Assembly (NCBI RefSeq): GCF_012275515.1 | Contig: NZ_JAAZQL010000004.1 | Location: 496,001 to 560,000 of the forward strand | Source of the DNA: Novosphingobium sp. SG707 | GTDB taxonomy: Bacteria > Pseudomonadota > Alphaproteobacteria > Sphingomonadales > Sphingomonadaceae | Length of the DNA stretch: 64,000 bases | Reading direction: 5' to 3' | Part shown: one piece after another, positions 26,656-35,049 of the stretch | Numbering within the stretch: the stretch's first letter is position 1 | Layout of the letters: each line of letters starts with the position of its first letter | Program-made: the position numbers and the translations under genes | Notes under the pieces: generated by a model | Databases searched by the model: none | The model's input: the letters and a program-made list of their open reading frames with translations, nothing else | Told to the model about the DNA's origin: nothing

Positions 26656-29157
26656 ATGAAATCCCGTAACCGCGTTACACACAACGCGCTTTTGGCCGGC
26701 GTCGCAGCAGGCACCTTTCTTTCGCTGCCTGCGATGGCCACAGCGCAAGGCGTCGGCTCAGAGTCAAAAGCCACCGGTGTGGGAAAGGCGCAGGCCTCGT
26801 CGAGCCAGCCAGACACCGCCGCCGAAGAGATTATAGTGACCGCTCAGCTTCGTACGGAGCGCCTTCAGGAAGTCCCCATATCGGCTGTGGTTGTTGGCGC
26901 CAAGGAACTCACCCTGCGCAACATCACGAATCTCAACACGTTGACGGAAGCCATGCCGTCTATCCACGTCGGCAATACAGCGTCGGCGAATGACCTCTAT
27001 ATGCGGGGCGTTGGCTCGGGCAACAATGTATCATTCGATCAGGCGGTGGGGACGTTTATTGACGGTATCTATTATGGTCGGGCGCGCATTTCCTCGGCCA
27101 CCTTTTTCGATCTTGAGCAAATCGAGGTCCTGAAGGGACCGCAGAGCACATTCTTCGGAAACAACACGATTGCTGGCGCCTTCAACGTGCGCACACGTGA
27201 TCCATCCAGCACCTTCAGTGGTGCGGGGCGCTTCCTTTACGGAACACATGGCAATCGCGTCGCCGAGGTCGCGGTCAGCGCGCCGATCAGCGATACGCTC
27301 AGCGTCCGCTTGGCCGGGCATTATGACGGCTCGGACGGCTGGCTGCACAACATCACCGCGCCCAATGTCGAGACCGGGCGCAAGACGCCCGCCAGCGATA
27401 ATTACGGTGGCCGCGCGACCATCGTGTACACGCCGGTGCCGAACCTGAAGATCAAGCTCAAGCTCGATTACAGCAACAACAAGAGCAATGGCCTAGCCAT
27501 CCAGACCACCGGTTGTCCGCCGCCCGCACCGTTCACAGCCGCCGGAAACTGCCTGGCGCTCCTGAACGCCGGGCTCGGTAACACGGTGGGACTGGATAAG
27601 AACGACATCAACGTCAATGAAGGGCAAGCCATTGCCTTGAAAACCAATTCCCAATCGCTGCACGTCGATTACACGTTGGGAGACCTGACGATCACCTCGA
27701 TCAGTGCCCGGCTCAATTATGACTATTTTTCGGCACTCGATGTTGATCGCACGCCGACTTATCTGTCCAACGGACTGGCTTACGAAAATTACACACAATA
27801 CAGCCAAGAACTGCGCGTGGCCTCGCCCCAGAACGTTCCGGTGGAGTATCTTTTCGGTATCTACTACCAAAATGACAGCCTTTACTCCAATCAGCAGATC
27901 AACTTCCCCCAGTTGAGTCCCGGCATCCTGGCCAAGCCTTCCCTAGCGCCGCTGGCGGGCCTTTTGCCGATCGCACGCTCGATCTCCTTCGATCAGAAGC
28001 AGGACAGCATTGCGGCTTTCGGGTCGTTGAGCTGGCACATCACCGATCAACTGACGCTTTCGGGCGGATTGCGCTACACGCGGTCGCATAAGGCCACCGA
28101 CAGTGTGCAGCAATTCGGTCAGGCGACGAGCCCCTATTCCGGTTTTGCCCCCTATTCGGGGGTGCTCAACCCGCAAAATAATGGCGCGATTGTGTCGACC
28201 GGATTGCAGGGCACCGCAAGCGCAGTGGGGATCGGGCCGGCTGGGACAGAATCGAGCGCGGGCACCTATGATGCCTTCCTTCCCTCGGCCAAAATCCAGT
28301 ACAAGATCTCACCAGCCTCCATGGCCTATTTCTCCTATTCCAAGGGCTTTCTAGCGGGCGGTTTCAACGGCCTGGAAAATACCGGCTTTACCGCCAATGC
28401 GGCCTTCAAGCCTGAAAAAGTCGATGCCTTTGAACTGGGCATCAAAAATCGCCTGTTCGGTGGGAAAGTCACCTTTAACATCGCGGCATTCATCAACAAT
28501 TTTTCTGACTTCCAGGTCACACAGACAATCCAGCAACTGGGCGGCGTGCGCAGCCTGATCACGAATGCCGCATCGCTGAAAAGCAAAGGCGTTGAGGTCG
28601 ACGCGGCGTGGAACGTGACGCGCGCGTTCCGGCTTTCCGGAAACCTGACGTATCTCCATTCGCGCTATGGCACTTACACCGGCGTTGCGCTGGATTCCCT
28701 CGGCTCCTTTTGCCATACTGCATCCAACATCGGCAATCCTGCCTGCGTCAGCGCCTACGGTGGCAACGGCGATCCCGGCTCTCTGCGCGACTTGAGCGGG
28801 CAGGTCACACCTTTCGCGCCGACTTGGTCCGGCAGCGCCACGGCCTCGTACGGCCTCGATCTGGGCGAGGTGAAGGTAACGCCAGCAATCACCGCCATTT
28901 TTTCATCAAGTTTCTATCCGAGCGGCTCCACGCTCAACGATCCACTCCAGTTGCAGACATCGTATCTGCGACTCGATGCACAGATAACCGTTGCACAGTC
29001 CAGCAATGGGCGATGGGGTGTCGATCTGATCGGCAAGAATTTGACGGACAGGAATATCACCACAGCAGCCTTGCTTGCCTCTGGTTCGGCAGGGACGATC
29101 TCCAAGGCGAAGGAAGAGCCGCGCAATTTCGCCGCGCAGTTCCGGCTGAATTTCTAA
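26656..29157 (+). CDS. TonB-dependent outer-membrane receptor
   Basis: An 833-residue receptor. The signal peptide (about 1-34) is followed by the TonB-box region (EIIVTAQLRTERLQEVPI) and a plug domain (LKGPQSTFFGNNTIAGAFNV), then a long barrel ending in Phe. The ATG at 26656 follows AGGGGAGG. It is followed within 76 bp by an MFS transporter and then an isochorismatase-like gene. These likely form one uptake-and-hydrolysis operon. The ligand is unknown. Confidence 0.92.
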   Translation: MKSRNRVTHNALLAGVAAGTFLSLPAMATAQGVGSESKATGVGKAQASSSQPDTAAEEIIVTAQLRTERLQEVPISAVVVGAKELTLRNITNLNTLTEAMPSIHVGNTASANDLYMRGVGSGNNVSFDQAVGTFIDGIYYGRARISSATFFDLEQIEVLKGPQSTFFGNNTIAGAFNVRTRDPSSTFSGAGRFLYGTHGNRVAEVAVSAPISDTLSVRLAGHYDGSDGWLHNITAPNVETGRKTPASDNYGGRATIVYTPVPNLKIKLKLDYSNNKSNGLAIQTTGCPPPAPFTAAGNCLALLNAGLGNTVGLDKNDINVNEGQAIALKTNSQSLHVDYTLGDLTITSISARLNYDYFSALDVDRTPTYLSNGLAYENYTQYSQELRVASPQNVPVEYLFGIYYQNDSLYSNQQINFPQLSPGILAKPSLAPLAGLLPIARSISFDQKQDSIAAFGSLSWHITDQLTLSGGLRYTRSHKATDSVQQFGQATSPYSGFAPYSGVLNPQNNGAIVSTGLQGTASAVGIGPAGTESSAGTYDAFLPSAKIQYKISPASMAYFSYSKGFLAGGFNGLENTGFTANAAFKPEKVDAFELGIKNRLFGGKVTFNIAAFINNFSDFQVTQTIQQLGGVRSLITNAASLKSKGVEVDAAWNVTRAFRLSGNLTYLHSRYGTYTGVALDSLGSFCHTASNIGNPACVSAYGGNGDPGSLRDLSGQVTPFAPTWSGSATASYGLDLGEVKVTPAITAIFSSSFYPSGSTLNDPLQLQTSYLRLDAQITVAQSSNGRWGVDLIGKNLTDRNITTAALLASGSAGTISKAKEEPRNFAAQFRLNF

Positions 29158-29163
29158 TGCCCA

Positions 29164-29209
29164 TGTGGCCGAAGGAAGCCGCGATCATCCAAACTTTCTG
29201 CCGGCCACA
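29164..29209. repeat. 8-bp inverted repeat between receptor and transporter genes
   Basis: TGTGGCCG (29164-29171) is complementary to CGGCCACA (29202-29209) with a 30-nt spacer. It may be an mRNA processing or attenuation hairpin between two genes of one operon. This is weak evidence. Confidence 0.3.
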
Positions 29210-29232
29210 AGGTCTTTCCATGAGAGAAGCAC

Positions 29233-30441
29233 ATGCCCTCCAGATATAAAATTCTCGCGGTTATCTGGTTTTTTCAGATCACCCTTAACTTTGATCGCGT
29301 GATCATGGCTTTTTCAGGGCCGGCAATTCTCAAGGCGCTGGCGCTCGGCCCGCAGTCGCTGGGGACCATTCTGTCGGGCTTTGCGATTGGATACATGTGC
29401 GGCCAGATTCCCGGGGGCTTGTTGGCTGACCGCTGGCGGATCAAGACGATGCTGATCGTGCTGCCGGTCCTGTGGGGGCTATTCACAGGCCTGACCGCTC
29501 TGGCCGCTACGGTTGCCGGTTTTGTCGCTTTTCGAGCGTGTCTTGGTTTGGCAGAAGGTCTTGCGGTTCCGGCCTGTTTTCGCGTGATCGGCGAAACATT
29601 CGACAGCCAGCGGCGCACCGGCGCCATGGCACTGTCCAGCACGGCGGGGGCCTTGGGACCTGCCATTGCCGGCCCGATCATCGGTCTGGTCATTGCCGCT
29701 TACGGCTGGCAGGCGGCCTTCTATGTACTGGCCGTTCCGCCGTTCATCGCCGCGGTCCTGATTTTTCTGGTCCTGCCATCGCGCCGATCGGTGGAAAAAC
29801 ACCCCGAACACACGTCCCCCGCCGAGGCGGTGGCAAAGCCGAGCATATCGACCGTCTTGCTGAATGGCCGCCTGTGGGTCACCTCCTTCGCCTATTTCTG
29901 CTTCAATATCGGCTATTGGGGCTACAATGGCTGGATGCCAACCTATCTGGCCACCGCGCATCATCTCGATATCAAGCATCTCGGTCTGATCGGCTCGATT
30001 CCTTATGTGATGGCGTTTGCCGGGTTGCTTTCTTTTGGCGCGCTTGGTGCAAGGCTACAGCGGTTTCGTATTCAGACTCTCGCCATCGCCTATCTTTTGA
30101 CTGGCGCCTCGCTGTTTCTGGCCTTCGGGGCGGGCGCACTGTTCGGCACAATGCTTGGGCTTTGTTTCGCATCATTCTTCCTGAGCGGGGGCATACCTCT
30201 GTTCGGCTCGATGCTGTTTGATCTGGCGCCCCGCGGCGGCAGTGGGAGTTACGCCGGCATCGTCTTTACAGCAGGGCAACTTGGAGGGGTGTTCGCGCCT
30301 TTCGCGATTGGGCGTCTGGTCCAGCTCACAGGGAATTTCGCCGCAGGTTTCGCCCTGATGGAAATCGCTCTGGTCGCAGGGGGCCTCGCGGTTTTCCTCC
30401 TTCCATTTCTGCAACGCCCGGCGCGATCAGCCGCGAACTGA
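29233..30441 (+). CDS. MFS transporter, organic-acid type
   Basis: A 402-residue, 12-helix permease of the anion:cation symporter-like group. The opening IWFFQITLNFDRVIMAFSGPAI and PGGLLADRW motif are shared with the permease at 56813-58078, so the two are paralogs. It lies between a TonB receptor and an isochorismatase-like hydrolase on the same strand. It probably moves the compound delivered by the receptor across the inner membrane; carboxylates are the usual substrates of this group. Confidence 0.9.
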   Translation: MPSRYKILAVIWFFQITLNFDRVIMAFSGPAILKALALGPQSLGTILSGFAIGYMCGQIPGGLLADRWRIKTMLIVLPVLWGLFTGLTALAATVAGFVAFRACLGLAEGLAVPACFRVIGETFDSQRRTGAMALSSTAGALGPAIAGPIIGLVIAAYGWQAAFYVLAVPPFIAAVLIFLVLPSRRSVEKHPEHTSPAEAVAKPSISTVLLNGRLWVTSFAYFCFNIGYWGYNGWMPTYLATAHHLDIKHLGLIGSIPYVMAFAGLLSFGALGARLQRFRIQTLAIAYLLTGASLFLAFGAGALFGTMLGLCFASFFLSGGIPLFGSMLFDLAPRGGSGSYAGIVFTAGQLGGVFAPFAIGRLVQLTGNFAAGFALMEIALVAGGLAVFLLPFLQRPARSAAN

Positions 30442-30474
30442 GCGCCCCCCTCACCACCGTCCAAGGATCATTGC

Positions 30475-31056
30475 ATGTCTTCGCTTGAACTCGATCAGCG
30501 CGCCGCCCTTCTAACGATTGATCTCCAGGAGGCGTTCCGCGCTATGCCAGCAACGTCCCCAATCCCCGAAATCTTTGCCCGTGCCGCAGAACTTGGCCAT
30601 GCTTTTCGGGCTCACGGCCTGCCGGTGGTGCTGGTGAATGTGAAGCCCAACCCGAGCGGCCCAACCCGGCGTGTGGACGGCAATCGCCCGAGACCGGCAG
30701 CACCGGAGAATGCGGCAGATCTTGTGCCCGAACTCGAAGCGCAGCCTGCCGACCTTCGTATCACCAAGCATAGCTGGAGCGCGTTCTATGAAACCGGCCT
30801 GCATGACAGGCTTCAGGAACTGGGCGTGACCGAAGTGGTGATCATCGGCATTGCCACCAGCATCGGCGTCGAGGCCACGGCCAGAGCCGCCTATGAGCGC
30901 GGCTACAACCTCACGATCGCGGTAGACGCCGTCGCCGATCGCGACCAGACAGCCCACGATTACAGTATGTCGCGGGTGTTCCCCAGGATTGGGCAAACTG
31001 CGACGTCAGCAGACATCCTCGCGGCGCTCGCGCAACGCCAGGCCGCTTCCGCATAG
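30475..31056 (+). CDS. Isochorismatase-family hydrolase, paralog of 25271-25834
   Basis: A 193-residue hydrolase with Asp in LTIDLQEA, Lys in RITKHSWSAF and GIATSIGVEATAR at the nucleophile site, again Gly in place of Cys. It is clearly related to the product of 25271-25834, including the tails YSMSRVFPRIGQT and YSVGTVFPRLGET. It is the last gene after a TonB receptor and MFS transporter. A hydrolytic step on the imported compound is likely, but the reaction is unknown. Confidence 0.87.
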   Translation: MSSLELDQRAALLTIDLQEAFRAMPATSPIPEIFARAAELGHAFRAHGLPVVLVNVKPNPSGPTRRVDGNRPRPAAPENAADLVPELEAQPADLRITKHSWSAFYETGLHDRLQELGVTEVVIIGIATSIGVEATARAAYERGYNLTIAVDAVADRDQTAHDYSMSRVFPRIGQTATSADILAALAQRQAASA

Positions 31057-31107
31057 GCATGTCCCTTTCAGGTGGGGCCACAGGTCACCTGATCGCCAGT
31101 ACACGAT

Positions 31108-31153
31108 CCTAGAGCGGATCGTCCGGCACAGCCGGTTCGTGAGCCGCTCTAGG
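31108..31153. terminator. Hairpin between convergent genes
   Basis: CCTAGAGCGG (31108-31117) pairs with CCGCTCTAGG (31144-31153). An inner stem CCGGC-ACA-GCCGG (31123-31135) strengthens it. The second arm includes the stop codon of the glycerate-kinase gene. It is a likely bidirectional terminator for the genes at 30475 and 31149. Confidence 0.65.
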
Positions 31154-32018
31154 GCACCCCTGCGGAACTGCCCAGTTCGCGCACCGCGACTGATCGGCGG
31201 CCGCGATCAAGATCGACGACAATGTCGGCAGGCTGATCCTCGATAATCCAACAGGTAAGCCGCTCATAATGCGCTATGAACCGCTCGATCTCCGCGGCTT
31301 CCATGGCGGGGAGAGCGCCCGGTGCGTTTCGGTCAAGCCGCTCCTCCTGCTCAAGACGCCAGGCATGAACATAAGCGAATGTGGGCGCACGAAGCAGAAT
31401 TTTCAGATCGAGCATGGCAAAAATCGCCGCATAGTCCGCGCCCAAAGCGGCATTGACATAACGCCGCCACCTGCCATCGGCGTCCTCGTCCTGTTCCAGC
31501 CTGTTGATCGGCATATCCAGGGCATGATCGGGCTGCGGTCGCGCGCCAACGCACCAGCCTTCCAGCAGCACGACGTCGACCTCTCCCTCGCAAACCTGCC
31601 AATCGGCCTCGGGCTGCCGATCGTCGATCGCTTTGTCGAATGCCGGAAGCGGGACGGCCCGGCCACCACCTTCCAGCAACGCGCGCAGGGTCGCTTGCAT
31701 CAGCGGGATATCATGCGTGCCGGGAACGCCGCGTGTCGCAAGCAAGGGATGTACATCAACAGACAGTGTCTTTCGCGCGGCACGCGTAAGGTAGAAGTCG
31801 TCCAACGACCGCACCACGGCCTTGCGCCCCTGGTGTTCGAGCAGACTCGCAAGCCTCGCGGCAGTCGTCGACTTGCCACTGCCCTGCGGACCACAAAGCC
31901 CGACAAGAATCGGCCGGTCAGCCCGAGCGCTGCAGCCTTCAATACGTGCCACGAGACGGGCATCACTCGCGATCACCGACGGATCGAGGCCGCCTGCTTC
32001 CGGGTTATACGGGGTCAT
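31149..32018 (-). CDS. D-glycerate 3-kinase-like P-loop kinase
   Basis: A 289-residue kinase with a Walker A loop (GLCGPQGSGKST, about 41-52), then RSLDDFYLTR and HDIPLM, features of plant-type glycerate kinases related to phosphoribulokinase. It would turn D-glycerate into 3-phosphoglycerate. Its start overlaps the stop of the hydroxyacid-dehydrogenase gene by 4 bp. Together they would convert hydroxypyruvate (or glyoxylate-derived glycerate) into central metabolism. Confidence 0.88.
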   Translation of the reverse strand: MTPYNPEAGGLDPSVIASDARLVARIEGCSARADRPILVGLCGPQGSGKSTTAARLASLLEHQGRKAVVRSLDDFYLTRAARKTLSVDVHPLLATRGVPGTHDIPLMQATLRALLEGGGRAVPLPAFDKAIDDRQPEADWQVCEGEVDVVLLEGWCVGARPQPDHALDMPINRLEQDEDADGRWRRYVNAALGADYAAIFAMLDLKILLRAPTFAYVHAWRLEQEERLDRNAPGALPAMEAAEIERFIAHYERLTCWIIEDQPADIVVDLDRGRRSVAVRELGSSAGVP

Positions 32019-32980
32019 CTCACCTGATCCGGGGGCACTTGCCCCGTCATGATCGCATCCACATTGGCCAGCGCGCGCATGCCCATGGCAATCCGCGTCT
32101 CCACTGTAGCGCTGCCCAGATGTGGCAGCAAGACGACGTTTTCGAGTTCTGAAAGACCGGGGAATACACGCGGCTCGTCGCGATAGACGTCCAGCCCGGC
32201 CGCAGCCAATCGCCCCTTGGCGAGGGCATCTGCCAGCGCGGGCTCATCCACCAAATCACCCCGCGCCGTGTTTACGAGGATCGCGGATGGCTTCATCATG
32301 GCGAGCCTGTACCGGTCGATCATGCCGCGGGTTGCCTCCCCCCCCGGCGCGTGCAGCGAGACGATGTCGGAACATTGCAAAAGGTCTTCGAGGCCCATGG
32401 CTCGCCCGCCAAGCGCGTCCATCTCAGCATCGCGCCTCCCACTTCGACTTGTATAAATGATCTCCATCCTGAAACCGAGGCGCGCGCGGCGCGCGGTTGC
32501 CCTGCCAATGCGCCCGGCGCCCACAATACCCATGGTTTTGCCAGAGAGCGATTGCCCCATCATGTGAGTCGGGTGCCAACCCTGCCAGCCACCGCCGCGT
32601 ATCAAACGTTCCCCCTCGCCCGCGCGCCGGGCGCACATCGCTGCCAGCAGGATTGCCATATCTGCGGTGTCATCGGTGAGCACGTCAGGCGTGTTCGTAA
32701 CAATCACCCCGGCTTCGGTGCAAGCGCCGAGATCAATGTGATCAAGCCCCGCGCCAAAATTGCAGAAGGCGCGGGTCCGCATGCCCCCTTGTGACAACAC
32801 GGATCGGTCAATCTTGTCGGTGATGGTGGGGCAGATAACATCATAGGTGGTGATCGCCTCAGACCATTCCAACGACGACAATGGAGCATCCGCCACCGAG
32901 AGAGTGACGTCATAACGACCGGCAAGGGCGCGTTCGACGACCTCGGGCCAGCGACGGGTCAACAGGATTTTGGGGGTCAT
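32015..32980 (-). CDS. D-2-hydroxyacid dehydrogenase (glyoxylate/hydroxypyruvate reductase)
   Basis: A 321-residue NAD(P)-dependent enzyme with the motif GIVGAGRIGRATARRA and the catalytic Arg (NTARGDLVDE), Glu (YRDEPRVFPGL) and His (LLPHLGSAT). It probably reduces hydroxypyruvate or glyoxylate. The start at 32980 fits the family; a frame extending to 33034 has no homology. It is overlapped by the glycerate kinase gene. It is divergent from the bicupin gene at 33263, so the palindrome at 33143 may control both. Confidence 0.9.
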   Translation of the reverse strand: MTPKILLTRRWPEVVERALAGRYDVTLSVADAPLSSLEWSEAITTYDVICPTITDKIDRSVLSQGGMRTRAFCNFGAGLDHIDLGACTEAGVIVTNTPDVLTDDTADMAILLAAMCARRAGEGERLIRGGGWQGWHPTHMMGQSLSGKTMGIVGAGRIGRATARRARLGFRMEIIYTSRSGRRDAEMDALGGRAMGLEDLLQCSDIVSLHAPGGEATRGMIDRYRLAMMKPSAILVNTARGDLVDEPALADALAKGRLAAAGLDVYRDEPRVFPGLSELENVVLLPHLGSATVETRIAMGMRALANVDAIMTGQVPPDQVR

Positions 32981-33142
32981 GATGGGTTCACACCTTGAGA
33001 GACAGGAAATTTGACAAGCGGAGGCGTTGTTCATGCCACCCTGGCCGGATCATGCCCGGTGCGCCACGGCAGGCAATGCGCGCGCCCGGGGGCGGGCTCG
33101 TCAAACGGGCGCATTCGGGCCGAGGGTTTCTTGACGAGAAGC

Positions 33143-33165
33143 ATTACCTATGTAACATAGGTAAT
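33143..33165. promoter_or_regulatory. Perfect 23-bp operator palindrome
   Basis: Arms ATTACCTATGT (33143-33153) and ACATAGGTAAT (33155-33165) flank a central A with no mismatch. The same core, CCTATGT-A-ACATAGG, occurs once more at 34948-34962, upstream of the paralogous bicupin gene. The palindromic form and the adjacent MarR gene (34162-34677) suggest a MarR binding site about 100 bp before the ATG at 33263. Confidence 0.8.
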
Positions 33166-33262
33166 AGATCGCCAATTGGAAAGAGGTGATTGCACAGCGG
33201 GCCGCGCGATCCCGCGTCGCATGGATGCCTGGCCTGAAACTTTCGCTTGAAGGGAGTGAGAC

Positions 33263-34135
33263 ATGCACATCAAGGTCGCCACCGAGGTTGAAGCAGAGGT
33301 CCGTGGAGAGGTGACCCGCAAGGGCTCAACACCCCGGCAATGGCTGATGATGGAGGATGGCCCCGGCGCCTTCAGCTTCCGCCTTGTCCGCAGCCACTAT
33401 CAAGGCGGCAGCGATGCCTTTGAAACGCCACGCCATCACCATGCCTTTCAACAAATCCGATGGGCCGAGAGCGGATATATGAACTTCGCTCCGGACCAGG
33501 ACATTCACGAGGGTGACATCGCCTACTTCCCCCGCGGGACCTATTACGGGCCACAAAAGCGCGATCATGGTGTCGGACTTACACTGCAATTCGGCTTCGG
33601 CCCGGAAATGCTTGGCGGCACCAAGGCGAGCGAAGTGTACCGCGCCAGTGTCGAGCGCCTGCGGGCACACGGAACATTCGAAGATGGCAGCTATATCGAC
33701 ACCGATCCCGATACAGGGCTCGAGCGGCGGCGTGATCCTGCCGAAGCCGTCGTCGAAGAAGTCACAGGCGCGCCCTATGTCATCCCGGACGAGCGCTATG
33801 CGGCGCCTGTCCTCATGCATCCGCGCGCCTATTCCTATCACGAAGCGGCAGCAGGCGTCAGCGTCAAGCATCTCGGCGCCTTCTATGATCATGCAGGCCC
33901 CAACGCGGATCTCAGACTGTCGATGGTCCGTCTGGACAACGGCGGTGCCTATACCCTTGGCAGCGAACGTGCAGAATTGCTTTGGACGATCTCTGAAGGG
34001 CTGATGGTCGATGATCGCGTCTACCCCGCGCTGACCTGCATCTACAGCCCGATCGGGGAGGCCGCGACGATGACCGGCAAAGATGGCGTCGAGATGTTCG
34101 TCGTTGAATTCCCCCGCTTGAGCGAGGCAGCCTGA
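33263..34135 (+). CDS. Bicupin protein of unknown function, copy 1
   Basis: A 290-residue protein. A first cupin barrel contains PRHHHAFQQIRW near residue 57, which could bind a metal (the three His plus a Gln or Glu). A later conserved region (YAAPVLMHPRAYSYHEA and VKHLGAFYDHAGPNADLRLSMV) looks like a second cupin. It shares motifs over most of its length with the product of 35050-35925. No named function was recognised. Cupins of this size include dioxygenases and isomerases. It is separated from its copy by a MarR gene and shares its operator. Confidence 0.8.
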   Translation: MHIKVATEVEAEVRGEVTRKGSTPRQWLMMEDGPGAFSFRLVRSHYQGGSDAFETPRHHHAFQQIRWAESGYMNFAPDQDIHEGDIAYFPRGTYYGPQKRDHGVGLTLQFGFGPEMLGGTKASEVYRASVERLRAHGTFEDGSYIDTDPDTGLERRRDPAEAVVEEVTGAPYVIPDERYAAPVLMHPRAYSYHEAAAGVSVKHLGAFYDHAGPNADLRLSMVRLDNGGAYTLGSERAELLWTISEGLMVDDRVYPALTCIYSPIGEAATMTGKDGVEMFVVEFPRLSEAA

Positions 34136-34161
34136 CGCTTCTGGCCGCTAAACCACTGCCC

Positions 34162-34677
34162 TCACAGGTCCGAAGGCGTGGCGTGGGCCGCTTTGGCCAC
34201 ACCACGCCTTCTATGGCTGCGCGCGGCAGGAGTATCGGCCTGATGTTGCGAGCCTTGATCCGCCAGCCGCTGCATCAGCATCCCTGCCTGCAGCAGCAGG
34301 CTTTGCTCCTGTTCGGTCAGCGAGGATTCGATGGCGCGGGAAAGCTTGGCATAATAGGAACGCCGGGTCTGATCCGCAACGCTGCGCCCCAGATCGGTGA
34401 TGTCGATAAACGCCTTGCGCCCGTCGGCCGGATCACTTCGCCGCAAAACCAGATTTTGACTCTCAAGGGACCGCAAGGCGGCCGCCACATTCGAATCGGT
34501 CATTTGCAGCTCCGTCGCGATCTCGCCGGGCCGCATGGCCGTTGCCGCCCGATCCAGTGTGGCGAGGATATGCAGCGTCGTGAGGGAGAGGCCGTTGGAG
34601 ATCGGCAGATCACGCTGCAGGCGTCGATGAAACGCTTTCACCTGTTTGCGCAGTCGGGCGACGTCCTCATCAAGCAT
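34162..34677 (-). CDS. MarR-family regulator of the bicupin genes
   Basis: A 171-residue winged-helix regulator (SLTTLHILATLDRAATAMRPGEIATELQ and DSNVAAALRSLESQNLVLRR, about 38-80). ATG 34677 gives normal length; a long upstream frame to 34974 is not supported. The gene lies between the two paralogous bicupins, which share an operator palindrome, so it is their likely repressor. It ends in a basic tail (SHRRRGVAK). Confidence 0.87.
   Translation of the reverse strand: MLDEDVARLRKQVKAFHRRLQRDLPISNGLSLTTLHILATLDRAATAMRPGEIATELQMTDSNVAAALRSLESQNLVLRRSDPADGRKAFIDITDLGRSVADQTRRSYYAKLSRAIESSLTEQEQSLLLQAGMLMQRLADQGSQHQADTPAARSHRRRGVAKAAHATPSDL
34172..34211. terminator. Hairpin at the 3' end of the bicupin and MarR genes
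   Basis: GAAGGCGTGG (34172-34181) pairs with CCACGCCTTC (34202-34211), with a further imperfect inner stem. It lies after the bicupin stop and inside the last codons of the MarR gene. It probably terminates the bicupin transcript; there is no T run. Confidence 0.55.
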
Positions 34678-35049
34678 TCTGTCTCTTATGGACAGGTTCT
34701 TTGGCCAGTCAACACGCGACTGGAAGCTTGCTGACGTCGGGAGGCAAAGGGAAAAGCCAGGTCCCGTCCTTGAAACCATGGCGATGGGCAGAGGCTTGGC
34801 CTCGCCGCAGGCCCCACCCAGCCCTTCAAAGGACCGAGAGGCTGTTTGGCCATGATGCACCGGCCTCTCCACAACAACATCGTGATCAGGGTCGTGAAAG
34901 AGGCGTTCGCGTCGGGAATCGGTGCTTGCAATTGACGTCACAATATTCCTATGTAACATAGGTATTAGCGCCATCTAGGCAAGTCGGCATCGCAGCCGAC
35001 CACGATCAATACGGGCCGCAGAAGCGGCCCTTTGGCAGGAGGTGTCAGA
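34678..35049. other. Intergenic region, MarR / bicupin copy 2
   Basis: 372 bp. It contains the operator at 34948-34962 and an AGGAGG ribosome site just before 35050. The reverse strand stays open as an upstream extension of the MarR frame, but without homology. Confidence 0.5.
34948..34962. promoter_or_regulatory. Second copy of the MarR-type operator
   Basis: CCTATGT-A-ACATAGG is a perfect 15-bp dyad, the same core as the palindrome at 33143-33165. It lies about 90 bp upstream of the second bicupin start (35050). A shared operator before both paralogs indicates co-regulation. Confidence 0.78.

Noticed and set aside
30468..30477. TTGCATGT as a further GntR site before the isochorismatase-like gene
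   Set aside because: It includes the start codon itself and lacks the second half of the palindrome, so it is probably chance.
34678..34974. 99-residue N-terminal extension of the MarR protein
   Set aside because: It would run through the operator at 34948-34962, has no homology, and ATG 34677 gives the normal MarR length.
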